This document shows, piece after piece, positions 1 to 6,543 of a stretch of 8,304 nt of DNA. The stretch is from NCBI GenBank assembly GCA_037968835.1, contig JBBKWG010000273.1, forward strand, positions 1 to 8,304, written 5' to 3'. The notes under the pieces are model-generated. The model made no database searches. It was not told the DNA's origin and worked only from the letters and a program-made list of their open reading frames with translations. The DNA comes from JBBKWG01 sp037968835. Its GTDB lineage: Bacteria > Pseudomonadota > Alphaproteobacteria > Rhodobacterales > Rhodobacteraceae. Every line of letters begins with the position of its first letter. Positions within the stretch are counted from its first letter, which is position 1. The translations under genes and the position numbers were made by a program.

Positions 1-370
1 CAATATGGGTACGGGCAAACGGGTCGGCAGAAATACTTGCGGGTGCGTCCGCCACCAGCAGCCATAACGGATGCGATTGGTCGGGTAGAATCTCCGGCAG
101 CGTTTGCACAACGGCCCAAACCAGAACTGAGACGAAGAGGATCGCGACCGGCCACACTCGGATCGCCGGCTTGGAGAGCCCGGAGATTGCATCGAGCAGG
201 ACCTGAAACAGAAAGAGAACAAAAACCAACATGGACAAAAGAGTCCAGGAAACCGGCCAGTTGGCGCCCAACGGCAAAGCCGAGAGCAGCACAATTGTGA
301 CTGCACTCCATCCGACGACCGCCTGCAGAACCGGCAGCTCGAGCGGTCCGTTTCTTCTCTGCTCGGTCAT
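1..370 (-). CDS. O-antigen ligase/polymerase-like membrane protein, N-terminal part (runs off window)
   Basis: Only the first 123 codons are present; the gene continues past base 1. Translation from the ATG at 370 gives a hydrophobic protein with likely membrane segments at about residues 14-34, 43-60 and 73-92. The motif PLGANWPVSW (33-42) after the first segment and ISADPFART (113-121) after a Trp-containing loop resemble the N-terminal pattern of O-antigen ligase (WaaL/Wzy_C) proteins found in EPS clusters. That family joins finished or growing glycan chains at the periplasmic face of the inner membrane. The start lies 15 nt after the stop of the kinase gene, and the only visible ribosome-site-like sequence (AAGG) overlaps that stop, so the two are probably cotranscribed and translationally coupled. 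The catalytic loop and C-terminal half are outside the window, so ligase and Wzy polymerase cannot be told apart. Confidence 0.72.
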   Translation of the reverse strand, partial: MTEQRRNGPLELPVLQAVVGWSAVTIVLLSALPLGANWPVSWTLLSMLVFVLFLFQVLLDAISGLSKPAIRVWPVAILFVSVLVWAVVQTLPEILPDQSHPLWLLVADAPASISADPFARTHI

Positions 371-385
371 CTTGATCAAGCAACC

Positions 386-2686
386 TTAAGACACATAGTA
401 ATCCCGATAGCGGCCCCGATAATAGGCATAACCATCATAGGCATATTTCGAAGCCTTGGCTTCATTGACCATCGTCATGACAACGCCGGCAAGCGGTGTC
501 CGCATCGCCCTCATTTCCTTCAGTCCCTCAAGAACCGCGCCCCGCGGCGTGTGGTCCCAGCGCACAACATAAACCACCGCGTCGGCTTGCGCAGACAGGA
601 TCCGGGCGTCCGCCACCACAAGCACCGGAGGCGAATCCAGGATCACCAGGTCATATTTCTTACGGAGATCATCAATCAGATCCTTGAAGCGCCCCGATGA
701 CAGAATGTCGGCGGCATTCAGGTTTGATCGCGGTTCCGAGGGTTTGGTCATAAGCACGTGCAACCCGGTATCTTTGGCCCGATAAATAGCGTCTTCGACG
801 CTCGCAGTCCCTTCCATCACGGACAACAGGCCGGGACCGGTGTTATCTGTGTCCAGCAACTGCGCCAGGGACGGAAGCCGAAGGTCGCAGTCGACAATGA
901 TCGCCGATTTGCCCATTTGCTGGCTGGTGATCGCCATCAGCATGGATGTGGTCGATTTCCCCTCTCGGGTCACAGAGGAGGTGAACATCACGACTTTTGG
1001 TGGGTTGTCGACATTGGAAAACAGAATACTTGTGCGCAAGTTCCGGATAGCTTCCGCCAGAGCCGACTTCGGCTTGTCTTTGAACCTTTGAAGGACCGTT
1101 TTTCGATGCAGCCGCCGCCCGATCGACGGGATGGTGCCGAGGACGGTCTCATGGGTCATCTCGCCGAGCTGCGCCGGCGAGCGAAAGGTATTGTTCAGCG
1201 TGTCGAGCAGGAACACAATGCCGACGCCGATCAGACCTCCGGCCACAATGAAGGCGATCTGAGTGCGGTTGGACGCGGTTGAAAGCGGCCCAAGCGGCGG
1301 CTCTGCCGGTGACAGGATACGCGCGTCAGCGGTCTGCAATTTTTCCTGTTCCGATGTTACGGTCAGGCGAGACAGCAGGCTTGCATAAAGTGCCCGGCTT
1401 GCCTCGGCTTCGCGCTCAAGCTGGCGGATGGTCACCTGATTGCGCGACTGTTCCTGAGCTTTGGTTTCGAGCGTCCGCACGTCCTGTTCGATCACGCTTG
1501 CTTCGGATTCCTTTGCCATCCAGTCGGATCGCGCTGCTTCAACGATCCGCGCGGCTTCGGCGTCAATATTGTCTTGGAGCTGCCTGAGTTGCGATTGGAC
1601 CCTTACCAGCGCCGGGTGACCCTCACTGACAGTTGACTGGAGCGAGGCTATCTGCGACACCAACTCGGCCTCGCGTGCACGGTACCCACTTATGACCGAC
1701 CCGCGAAACTCAGGGATAGCGCCGTAGTCCCGTTTTTCGTCCACAGCATCTCTAAGTCGTTGATATAACGCTTCAGCCGATGTCGCCTGGTTACGCATGC
1801 TCGAAAGAGCACCGTTGAGTGACGCCAGTTGGCTGCGGGTGATATCAAGACTCTGGCCTGCTTCAAGCGATTGCTCGGCTTGTGCGATTTCAACCGCTTC
1901 CTCAGCTGCCTGGACGCGATCTTTCAGCTCTTCGACGCGATCGCTGAGCCAGGACGTTGCAGCTTTCGTCGCCTCAAGCCGCGCCTCCAGCTGGTCAACG
2001 ATATACTGCTCTGCAAAGGTATTGGCCAAACGCGCCGCAGTCTGAGGGTTCTGCGACGTAAAGGACAGATTTATGACCCGTGATCCTTCGACCGGTGTGA
2101 TTGTGAGCCCAGTGCGCACAATCTCAACAACCAACCGGCGTTCGAAACGCTCCTGAGCTTCCGGATCGGGCGTTGGTGCTGGAGGTGGCGGCGGCTTCAA
2201 GATGCCCAGATTTTGCAATACATCTGTGAGTTCCGGCGGAAATGTAATGAACTCACCAATCTTTTCTGGCAGGGTCGGCGCGGACTCCCTGAGAAACGGG
2301 TTGAATTCCGGGCTTTTTTCCAGCGAGAGCCGCTCCACCACCCGTTCGATCAGCGATGTGGATTGCAGGACTTCGATTTGGTTTTGCAGCGAGTTACCCC
2401 GGACATCGGACTGCAGGATCGGCTCGGCATTGATCAAATTCGCTTGCTCTTGCAGCCCGAACATGACCTTGGCCGTCGCGCGGTAGACCGGTACAAACTG
2501 CGAAACCGTCAGAAAAGACAAGATAACAGCAATCAACAGGCAGATTGCGACGATCCATTTTCCGCGCCAAATTTTGAGCAGTAAGGCGCGGATGTCGATC
2601 GAGAGTTCGTCATCGGGTATTTGCATCTCGTCGCTCAACGTGAGGCGGCCCCTTGGATTCTGCACCATATTCGAATCCTGTTTCAT
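386..2686 (-). CDS. Polysaccharide chain-length regulator fused to BY-type tyrosine autokinase (Wzc/ExoP-like)
   Basis: This 766-residue inner-membrane protein has the full length and domain order of the PCP-2/BY-kinase family. It has a Wzz domain from about residue 26, a first membrane helix at 44-63, and a long periplasmic arm with heptad-like coiled-coil stretches (about 232-455). A GNVR-type region follows (about 410-465), then a proline-rich approach (P460, P463, P464, P467) to the second membrane helix (476-494). The cytoplasmic kinase has the oligomerisation motif EAIRNLR (E545, R548, R551), Walker A ending in EGKST (K577), Walker A' VDCDLRLP (D599, D601) and Walker B LVILDSPP (D684). 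The C-terminus 748-764 carries eight tyrosines, the usual autophosphorylation cluster. Family knowledge: cycles of Tyr phosphorylation control oligomerisation with the outer-membrane exporter, and so chain length and export. A Pro-rich stretch at 165-175 in the periplasmic part looks like an insertion. The start ATG at 2686 has GGGAAAG just upstream. ATG codons at residues 7 and 21 are less likely alternatives. Confidence 0.95.
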   Translation of the reverse strand: MKQDSNMVQNPRGRLTLSDEMQIPDDELSIDIRALLLKIWRGKWIVAICLLIAVILSFLTVSQFVPVYRATAKVMFGLQEQANLINAEPILQSDVRGNSLQNQIEVLQSTSLIERVVERLSLEKSPEFNPFLRESAPTLPEKIGEFITFPPELTDVLQNLGILKPPPPPAPTPDPEAQERFERRLVVEIVRTGLTITPVEGSRVINLSFTSQNPQTAARLANTFAEQYIVDQLEARLEATKAATSWLSDRVEELKDRVQAAEEAVEIAQAEQSLEAGQSLDITRSQLASLNGALSSMRNQATSAEALYQRLRDAVDEKRDYGAIPEFRGSVISGYRAREAELVSQIASLQSTVSEGHPALVRVQSQLRQLQDNIDAEAARIVEAARSDWMAKESEASVIEQDVRTLETKAQEQSRNQVTIRQLEREAEASRALYASLLSRLTVTSEQEKLQTADARILSPAEPPLGPLSTASNRTQIAFIVAGGLIGVGIVFLLDTLNNTFRSPAQLGEMTHETVLGTIPSIGRRLHRKTVLQRFKDKPKSALAEAIRNLRTSILFSNVDNPPKVVMFTSSVTREGKSTTSMLMAITSQQMGKSAIIVDCDLRLPSLAQLLDTDNTGPGLLSVMEGTASVEDAIYRAKDTGLHVLMTKPSEPRSNLNAADILSSGRFKDLIDDLRKKYDLVILDSPPVLVVADARILSAQADAVVYVVRWDHTPRGAVLEGLKEMRAMRTPLAGVVMTMVNEAKASKYAYDGYAYYRGRYRDYYVS

Positions 2687-2988
2687 GTCTTTCCCGACCC
2701 TTCAATCCATCAGCCAGAACAGCGCCGCGGAAACACCACCAGGAGGCACGGTTCGATCGGGACACTCGCCCACTGGCTGCTCTGCGCTCAACAAACGAGG
2801 GCTCATTCAGCGCCAGCGTCGAATATCATGTTTAATTAGTGCAATGCGAGCGCGAAAGCGCAGATGGCACGGCTTTTTGAAGGGCGTGGAAAACAAACAA
2901 CGGGGCCTTTACCGGGATCACATATTGCGTTTGGGCCGAATGCTGGCTACAATTTCGGGGTCTGCTCACTGCATTTGAGGTGTTTTTG
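2687..2988. promoter_or_regulatory. Divergent intergenic region between the kinase gene and the small secreted protein gene
   Basis: About 300 bases with no convincing gene; reading frames here lack family-like sequence. The region must hold the promoter of the kinase/ligase unit (leftward) if that unit is not read from the upstream TPR gene, because the small plus-strand gene intervenes. An AT-rich patch at about 2820-2842 is the likeliest spot for a leftward promoter, but no well-spaced pair of hexamers was found there. A short GNRA-type hairpin, GCGC-GAAA-GCGC, lies at 2850-2861, flanked by GTGC (2839-2842) and GCAC (2867-2870). The rightward promoter is listed separately. Confidence 0.5.
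2925..2953 (+). promoter_or_regulatory. Sigma-70-like promoter for the small secreted protein gene
   Basis: A -35-like TTGCGT (2925-2930) and a -10-like TACAAT (2948-2953) are separated by exactly 17 bp. Transcription would start near 2960, leaving a leader of about 29 nt before the GTG start at 2989. The hexamers match the standard consensus at four and five of six positions. This is a prediction from sequence and spacing only. Confidence 0.55.
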
Positions 2989-3303
2989 GTGAAATCGCAG
3001 GTCTTCAAGACGACTGTGTTTGTATACGCCTCTGCGGCGTTGCTCGCGACGAGTGTCACTGCTCAGGCGTCGGATGATAGCGAGTATTGTAGCGAGAAAC
3101 TCGAAGAAGTCGAACAAAAGCAAACCCTGTTTGAGGCGATGTTTTCAGAGTTCACAATAGACGGTGGGGCGTTGACAGATACAGAGCGATCACAATTGTT
3201 GGCTCGCGAAGCGCTTTACAAACAATCATTGAGCGAATGGACGTTTGACTGCGAATGCAAGAGCGCCAACGACGACGATTGCGACATCTCTGACAATAGC
3301 TGA
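2989..3303 (+). CDS. Small acidic secreted protein with four cysteines, unknown function
   Basis: I do not recognise this family. The 104-residue product has a clear Sec signal peptide: a positively charged start (K2, K7), a hydrophobic core at about 9-24 and an AQA site at 25-27 with predicted cleavage before SDD. The mature part (about 77 residues) is strongly acidic, with Cys34 near its start and Cys88, Cys90 and Cys98 near its end. This suggests one or two periplasmic or extracellular disulfides bracketing a helical, Glu-rich middle. The start was chosen at GTG 2989 because GAGG (2977-2980) lies 8 nt upstream; the in-frame GTG at 2980 overlaps that ribosome site and would only add three residues. 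The gene is convergent with the TPR gene (12 bp between stops) and divergent from the kinase gene, with its own promoter. Its position inside the EPS locus hints at a role in the surface polysaccharide, but nothing in the sequence proves this. Confidence 0.7.
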   Translation: MKSQVFKTTVFVYASAALLATSVTAQASDDSEYCSEKLEEVEQKQTLFEAMFSEFTIDGGALTDTERSQLLAREALYKQSLSEWTFDCECKSANDDDCDISDNS

Positions 3304-3315
3304 ATTTCCGAGCGT

Positions 3316-3963
3316 TCAGGGCGTGAGCGCTTCGCGCGATGCCAGTGCCTGATACCGCTCGAAAACGGCGAGCGTGTTGCGAAATTGCGCTCCCCGATAG
3401 CGCTTGATCGTTCGCAAATCGTCAAGCACGCCCTTGTCTGTGAACTCATCGAACAGAGTGCCGGTTTCGTCCAGATCACTCAATAAATCTGCCAGTGTGA
3501 GGCGGGCGCCGGCTTGCGAGACGTTGTAGGGCGCGATCTTCCAGGAGGTCTCAAGCGCTGACCTGGCCTCTTTCAAATTGCCCTGCAGCGCTTCCGCCCA
3601 GGCAAGCGACGTCCAGGCCACTGCCTGCCCGGGCGAAAGACGCAGACTTTTCTTGAAAAATGCGGCCGCAACTGCAGCTCGCTCCAGGGCAAGATCGGGG
3701 TCTGCTATTTCGTCCGGCCCCTCTGTCACGCCCGAGACGGACTGATCGGCACGCAGAAAACCAATCCCCAATTCACGCAGGTATTTCGCCTGGTGATACA
3801 TCGCCCAATGGCCTTGAACCCGCCAGTCGCCATAGAGCCCAAATTGCCGGACGCTTTTGCTGAAGGCCGGCGTGCCGGTGACGATTTTGCCAATCGACAT
3901 GAAGGAAACCGCGCCGAGCGAAAACAAAGATAGAACCAGAATGAGTCGGGGCAGAACCACCAA
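3316..3963 (-). CDS. Membrane-anchored TPR-like protein, probably EPS-associated
   Basis: A 215-residue protein with one N-terminal hydrophobic segment (about 3-23), which could be a membrane anchor or an uncleaved signal. It is followed by a soluble, presumably periplasmic part. Residues 93-146 look like one to two tetratricopeptide units: an AFFKKSLRLSPG stretch, then the helix AWTSLAWAEALQGNLKEAR ending in KIAPYN. TPR units usually act as protein-protein docking surfaces, and small TPR proteins are common partners of polysaccharide synthases and polymerases. The start is TTG at 3963, 7 nt after the GGGAG ribosome site at 3975-3971. GTG at 3960 is an equally readable alternative. The gene lies 65 bp downstream of the phosphatase gene on the same strand, and the two probably share a transcript. 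A specific partner or function cannot be named from sequence. Confidence 0.72.
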   Translation of the reverse strand: MVVLPRLILVLSLFSLGAVSFMSIGKIVTGTPAFSKSVRQFGLYGDWRVQGHWAMYHQAKYLRELGIGFLRADQSVSGVTEGPDEIADPDLALERAAVAAAFFKKSLRLSPGQAVAWTSLAWAEALQGNLKEARSALETSWKIAPYNVSQAGARLTLADLLSDLDETGTLFDEFTDKGVLDDLRTIKRYRGAQFRNTLAVFERYQALASREALTP

Positions 3964-4028
3964 TATATTTCTCCCTAGGGATCTTGAGCGGTCCTTGTAC
4001 CCGACGCATGGTGTCCAAACCAGCCATT

Positions 4029-4829
4029 TCAGCCCATATCTGCGCCGTTGACGGACAAGAACACCTCCCCGTCATCCAGGCGCACAGCGGTCAGAAGGCC
4101 AGAATAATAAGCCCCTGTATCCACGCAAATACGTCCTGGCGCGCTCACGGGTCGCGCAGAATCGTAGTGACCATGCACCACTCTCACGCCGGGGACTGGC
4201 TGCGCCTGCAGGAACTCAGAATATCCCCACAACATATCTTGTGTGGAACCCGCGGTATTCGGGTTTTCCGGGCGCCAGCCGGCATGTGCAAAGACCACGT
4301 CCCCTGATCGGACCATGGGGTCCAGACCTCTCAGAAAAGCCATATACGGCCGTAGCGCATAGGCTAACGCATCGCGGATCCGGACCCGCTGCACAGGATC
4401 AGGATCAGCGCTCAACACCTCCACCCCAAAGCTTGCCAAAGTCTGCATTGCGCCAAATCGCAGCCAGTCTGGATTGCCAATTGGATCGGACAGGAATGAC
4501 AGCAAGGCTGCTTCGTGATTTCCCATGAGACAAACGATGCCATCCGTTTCGCTTTCCTTCAGACCACTCAGGATCTTCAGGACTCTGGCCGTATCGTCGC
4601 CACGATCTATGTAATCCCCCAGAAATACCAAACGTGTCCGGCGGTGATCTTTGATGGCCCAGGCATCGGCCTGAATGCGCTCCAGGAGCCCCAGCAAGAG
4701 ATCGGCGCGGCCGTGGACATCCCCGATGGCGTAGACCCGTTCGTCCGGGGCCACCGAGAGCCGTGGGCGCCTGGTCCGGGACTTCCGTTTGAAAATCTGT
4801 CTACTCACGAGCACCTGCCTAACAGTCAC
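4029..4829 (-). CDS. PPP-family metallophosphatase (Ser/Thr phosphatase / ApaH-like)
   Basis: The 266-residue protein carries every metal-binding motif of the PPP-type calcineurin-like phosphoesterases in order: GDVHG (36-40), GDYIDRG (71-77), GNHE (103-106), AHAG with H182 (181-184) and VHGH (218-221). The usual closing VDTGAYYSGLLTAV follows (236-249). These residues coordinate a dinuclear metal centre that hydrolyses phosphate esters. Family members are protein phosphatases (often dual-specific in bacteria) or diadenosine tetraphosphatases, and sequence alone does not separate them. There is no signal peptide, so it is cytoplasmic. The GTG start at 4829 has AGG about 6 nt upstream; other GTGs at residues 6 and 8 are possible. 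It is the first gene of the leftward block and diverges from the export lipoprotein gene. Being near a tyrosine kinase, it could dephosphorylate the kinase tail, which would replace the usual Wzb-type phosphatase; this is inference. Confidence 0.9.
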   Translation of the reverse strand: MTVRQVLVSRQIFKRKSRTRRPRLSVAPDERVYAIGDVHGRADLLLGLLERIQADAWAIKDHRRTRLVFLGDYIDRGDDTARVLKILSGLKESETDGIVCLMGNHEAALLSFLSDPIGNPDWLRFGAMQTLASFGVEVLSADPDPVQRVRIRDALAYALRPYMAFLRGLDPMVRSGDVVFAHAGWRPENPNTAGSTQDMLWGYSEFLQAQPVPGVRVVHGHYDSARPVSAPGRICVDTGAYYSGLLTAVRLDDGEVFLSVNGADMG

Positions 4830-5020
4830 ACTTGACCTGAACCACTGCCGACCGGAGCTGTCCAGGGATAGCCGTTATCTGCCATTTTCAGAACGCGAAA
4901 CAATCACAGATATTGCCAGCTTCTGTTGCAGGCTTCCAACAAATCGCTGTTCACAATAATACAAGCAGTTGCAGTTTGCCGGGAAGCCTATAACAGTCTT
5001 GATAAAAAAGGCAGGCATCG
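4830..5020. promoter_or_regulatory. Divergent promoter region for the phosphatase and export lipoprotein genes
   Basis: These 191 bases separate two divergent genes of the locus, so they should contain both promoters. Rightward, a TATAAC at 4989-4994 is a reasonable -10 element, but the best -35-like TTGCAG (4969-4974) is only 14 bp away, so the pairing is doubtful. Leftward, TATTAT (4961-4956, minus strand) is a possible -10 without a clear -35. AGGCTTCC (4930-4937) and its reverse complement GGAAGCCT (4982-4989) flank the AT-rich centre and overlap the rightward -10; this could be an operator or chance. Confidence 0.45.
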
Positions 5021-6106
5021 ATGCGGACTTTTATCTTTATGGCGGCTCTTACCGCACTCGCGGCCTGCGCGGGTACCGGCCCCTCCACATCTGCTATCAC
5101 CTCCGCATCGGAAGCGAACGTCGTGTCTCGCGACAAGACCGAAAGCTATCTGTTGATCGAGGTGGACAGCACGATCGCAGAACGTGTGACCGCTCTGAGC
5201 AAGACCGAACCGAGGTTCTTTAACAATGTGTCCCCCGGCGCGGCCGTGATCGGCGTCGGTGATACTCTGCAGGTATCGATCGTCAGCACCAGTACCACCG
5301 GATTCATCGATTTTGCCACAAATTCTGTCGCCCCGATCTCGTCAACGCCGCTTCCCTCGCAAGAGGTGAGTGAGACAGGCACGATCAATGTGCCGCCATT
5401 GGGTCGTGTTCTCGCACGCGGTAAGACAGTTCCGCAATTTGAGGCCTTCCTGACCCGTAAACTGGGAGAAGTCCTGGTCGAGCCCTCTGTCGTGGTGAAC
5501 CTGACGAACCGCCTGAGCGCCCGCGTCTCTCTGATTGGCGACGTCGGCGGAGTTGGAACGCGCCCGATGAATGCGGTCGACACCCGATTGATTGATATCA
5601 TTGTCTCAGGAGGTGGACCGACCGGACGCCCGGAAGACCTCCTGGTCACAGTCAGTCGTCGGGGTCACACGGCGTCTATTCCGATGCAGATTCTTTTTGA
5701 AAATCCAAAATACAACATCTTCGTTTTGCCAGGGGACGTTATTTCTGTCGAACCACCCCATAAGGAACTGCTCGTCCTGGGCGCAGCGGGCAGAGCGAGG
5801 GTGGTCTTCAATGAAGCCTCGGTCTCCCTTGCGGATGCCCTTGCAAGCTCCGGCGGCTTGATTGACAGGCGCTCGGACCGCAAAGGCGTCTTCCTTTATC
5901 GCCAGGCAGAACGCACAACGGTGGAGGCTCTTGGAGCGGATACCCGCGACATCCTGGGTGCGACCGTTCCAACCATCTTTCGGTTTGATTTCACCGACCC
6001 CTCCGTTCTGTTTGTCGCCTCAAAATTCGAGATTCAGGATGGAGATGTGCTTTATGTTTCCAATAGCCTGACAGACGAAATCAACGCTGTGATTTCGGCC
6101 ATCTAG
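5021..6106 (+). CDS. Polysaccharide export outer-membrane lipoprotein (Wza/OPX family)
   Basis: The 361-residue protein starts with a lipoprotein signal: a hydrophobic segment ending in the lipobox L13-A14-A15-C16, so Cys16 would be lipidated after cleavage. The Poly_export domain runs about 77-162, opening with VGDTLQVSI and including the typical GTINVPPLGRV (120-130) and the EAFLTRKL to VEPSVVVNL stretch. Two SLBB-like units follow: about 168-245 (SLIGDVGGVG to LPGDVISVEP) and about 250-347 (LLVLGAAGRA to IQDGDVLYVSN). OPX proteins form the ring-shaped outer-membrane exit for capsule or EPS and contact the periplasmic arm of the Wzc/ExoP kinase, whose gene lies in the same locus. The C-terminus after the last SLBB unit is short (about 14 residues), so a Wza-like membrane-spanning helix would have to be very short or absent. 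The start ATG at 5021 has AGG at 5013-5015. Confidence 0.93.
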   Translation: MRTFIFMAALTALAACAGTGPSTSAITSASEANVVSRDKTESYLLIEVDSTIAERVTALSKTEPRFFNNVSPGAAVIGVGDTLQVSIVSTSTTGFIDFATNSVAPISSTPLPSQEVSETGTINVPPLGRVLARGKTVPQFEAFLTRKLGEVLVEPSVVVNLTNRLSARVSLIGDVGGVGTRPMNAVDTRLIDIIVSGGGPTGRPEDLLVTVSRRGHTASIPMQILFENPKYNIFVLPGDVISVEPPHKELLVLGAAGRARVVFNEASVSLADALASSGGLIDRRSDRKGVFLYRQAERTTVEALGADTRDILGATVPTIFRFDFTDPSVLFVASKFEIQDGDVLYVSNSLTDEINAVISAI

Positions 6107-6543
6107 CCGTTTGCCCGAACGCCTCGAGATATTGCAGGGGTCGTGAACTGAGAAAGCCGACAAGCCCCCTGACCTGAAACGTCCGACCCCCGCGCCTGTG
6201 CGGTCGAGCGACGCGAATTCGCGATCCGTCAGCGACTTCAGGTGAGTCGGCGTCATCAGGTTGCGAGACTCTACAGCGAACCAGCACACGGATCGAGGAA
6301 GAGGTGGTTTCTCAATACAACCCTGACTTGAAACTATCTCGGGTTTGGAAACAGTCCGCGAAGGATTCCTCGGAATGTTTCGACCACCAGTGCCCGAAAC
6401 TCTGATCAGAAATGGCCCAGACCTTTGGGGCTAATCAGCTAGACACGGGTGACCGCGCAAACTAAGATAAATTTAAATTTGTTAGTCAGTTTCGTCGAGA
6501 TGATCGCACAAGAAATTTGAAGTGCACCCGGGGGGGGCTTCAT
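6107..6543. other. 437-bp non-coding leader-like region before the sugar transferase gene
   Basis: No convincing gene is present; the reading frames are short and without recognisable domains. The left part is GC-rich and the right end (about 6460-6495) turns AT-rich, as expected for a promoter zone, though no clean -35/-10 pair could be assigned. Two perfect 12-bp palindromes are present: CGCGAATTCGCG at 6212-6223 and AAATTTAAATTT at 6469-6480. GGGGTCG (6137-6143) and CGACCCC (6184-6190) form an inverted pair 40 bp apart, and CAGGGG (6135-6140) can alternatively pair with CCCCTG (6166-6171). No T-run follows these, so no intrinsic terminator for the upstream gene is evident. Confidence 0.5.
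6530..6537 (+). repeat. G8 homopolymer acting as ribosome-binding region of the sugar transferase gene
   Basis: Eight consecutive G bases lie 6 nt before the ATG at 6544, where a Shine-Dalgarno sequence should be. No other purine-rich site is present in that window. The tract is unusual for a ribosome site and is long enough to be a candidate for replication slippage. Confidence 0.7.

Noticed and set aside
758..1282. Long plus-strand open frame opposite the kinase gene
   Set aside because: It is the antisense shadow of the kinase coding region, which shows complete family motifs in its own frame; no ribosome site or domain was seen.
2865..2881. TGGCACG followed by a T-run, resembling a sigma-54 (-24/-12) promoter
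   Set aside because: The -12 half lacks the required GC at the right distance, and a well-spaced sigma-70-like promoter lies nearer the gene.
3311..3331. Imperfect hairpin between the convergent small-protein and TPR genes as a bidirectional terminator
   Set aside because: An 8-bp stem with a G-U pair can form, but no T-run follows on either strand and it overlaps the TPR stop codon; not enough to call.
5146..5649. Minus-strand open frame of 167 codons inside the export lipoprotein gene
   Set aside because: Low-complexity, Arg/Thr/Ser-rich translation typical of an antisense shadow of a GC-rich gene; the plus-strand frame has clear OPX domains.
6517..6543. TTG at 6517 as start of the sugar transferase, adding nine residues
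   Set aside because: No ribosome site precedes it, the added residues would be encoded across the G8 tract, and ATG 6544 has a G-rich site at normal spacing.
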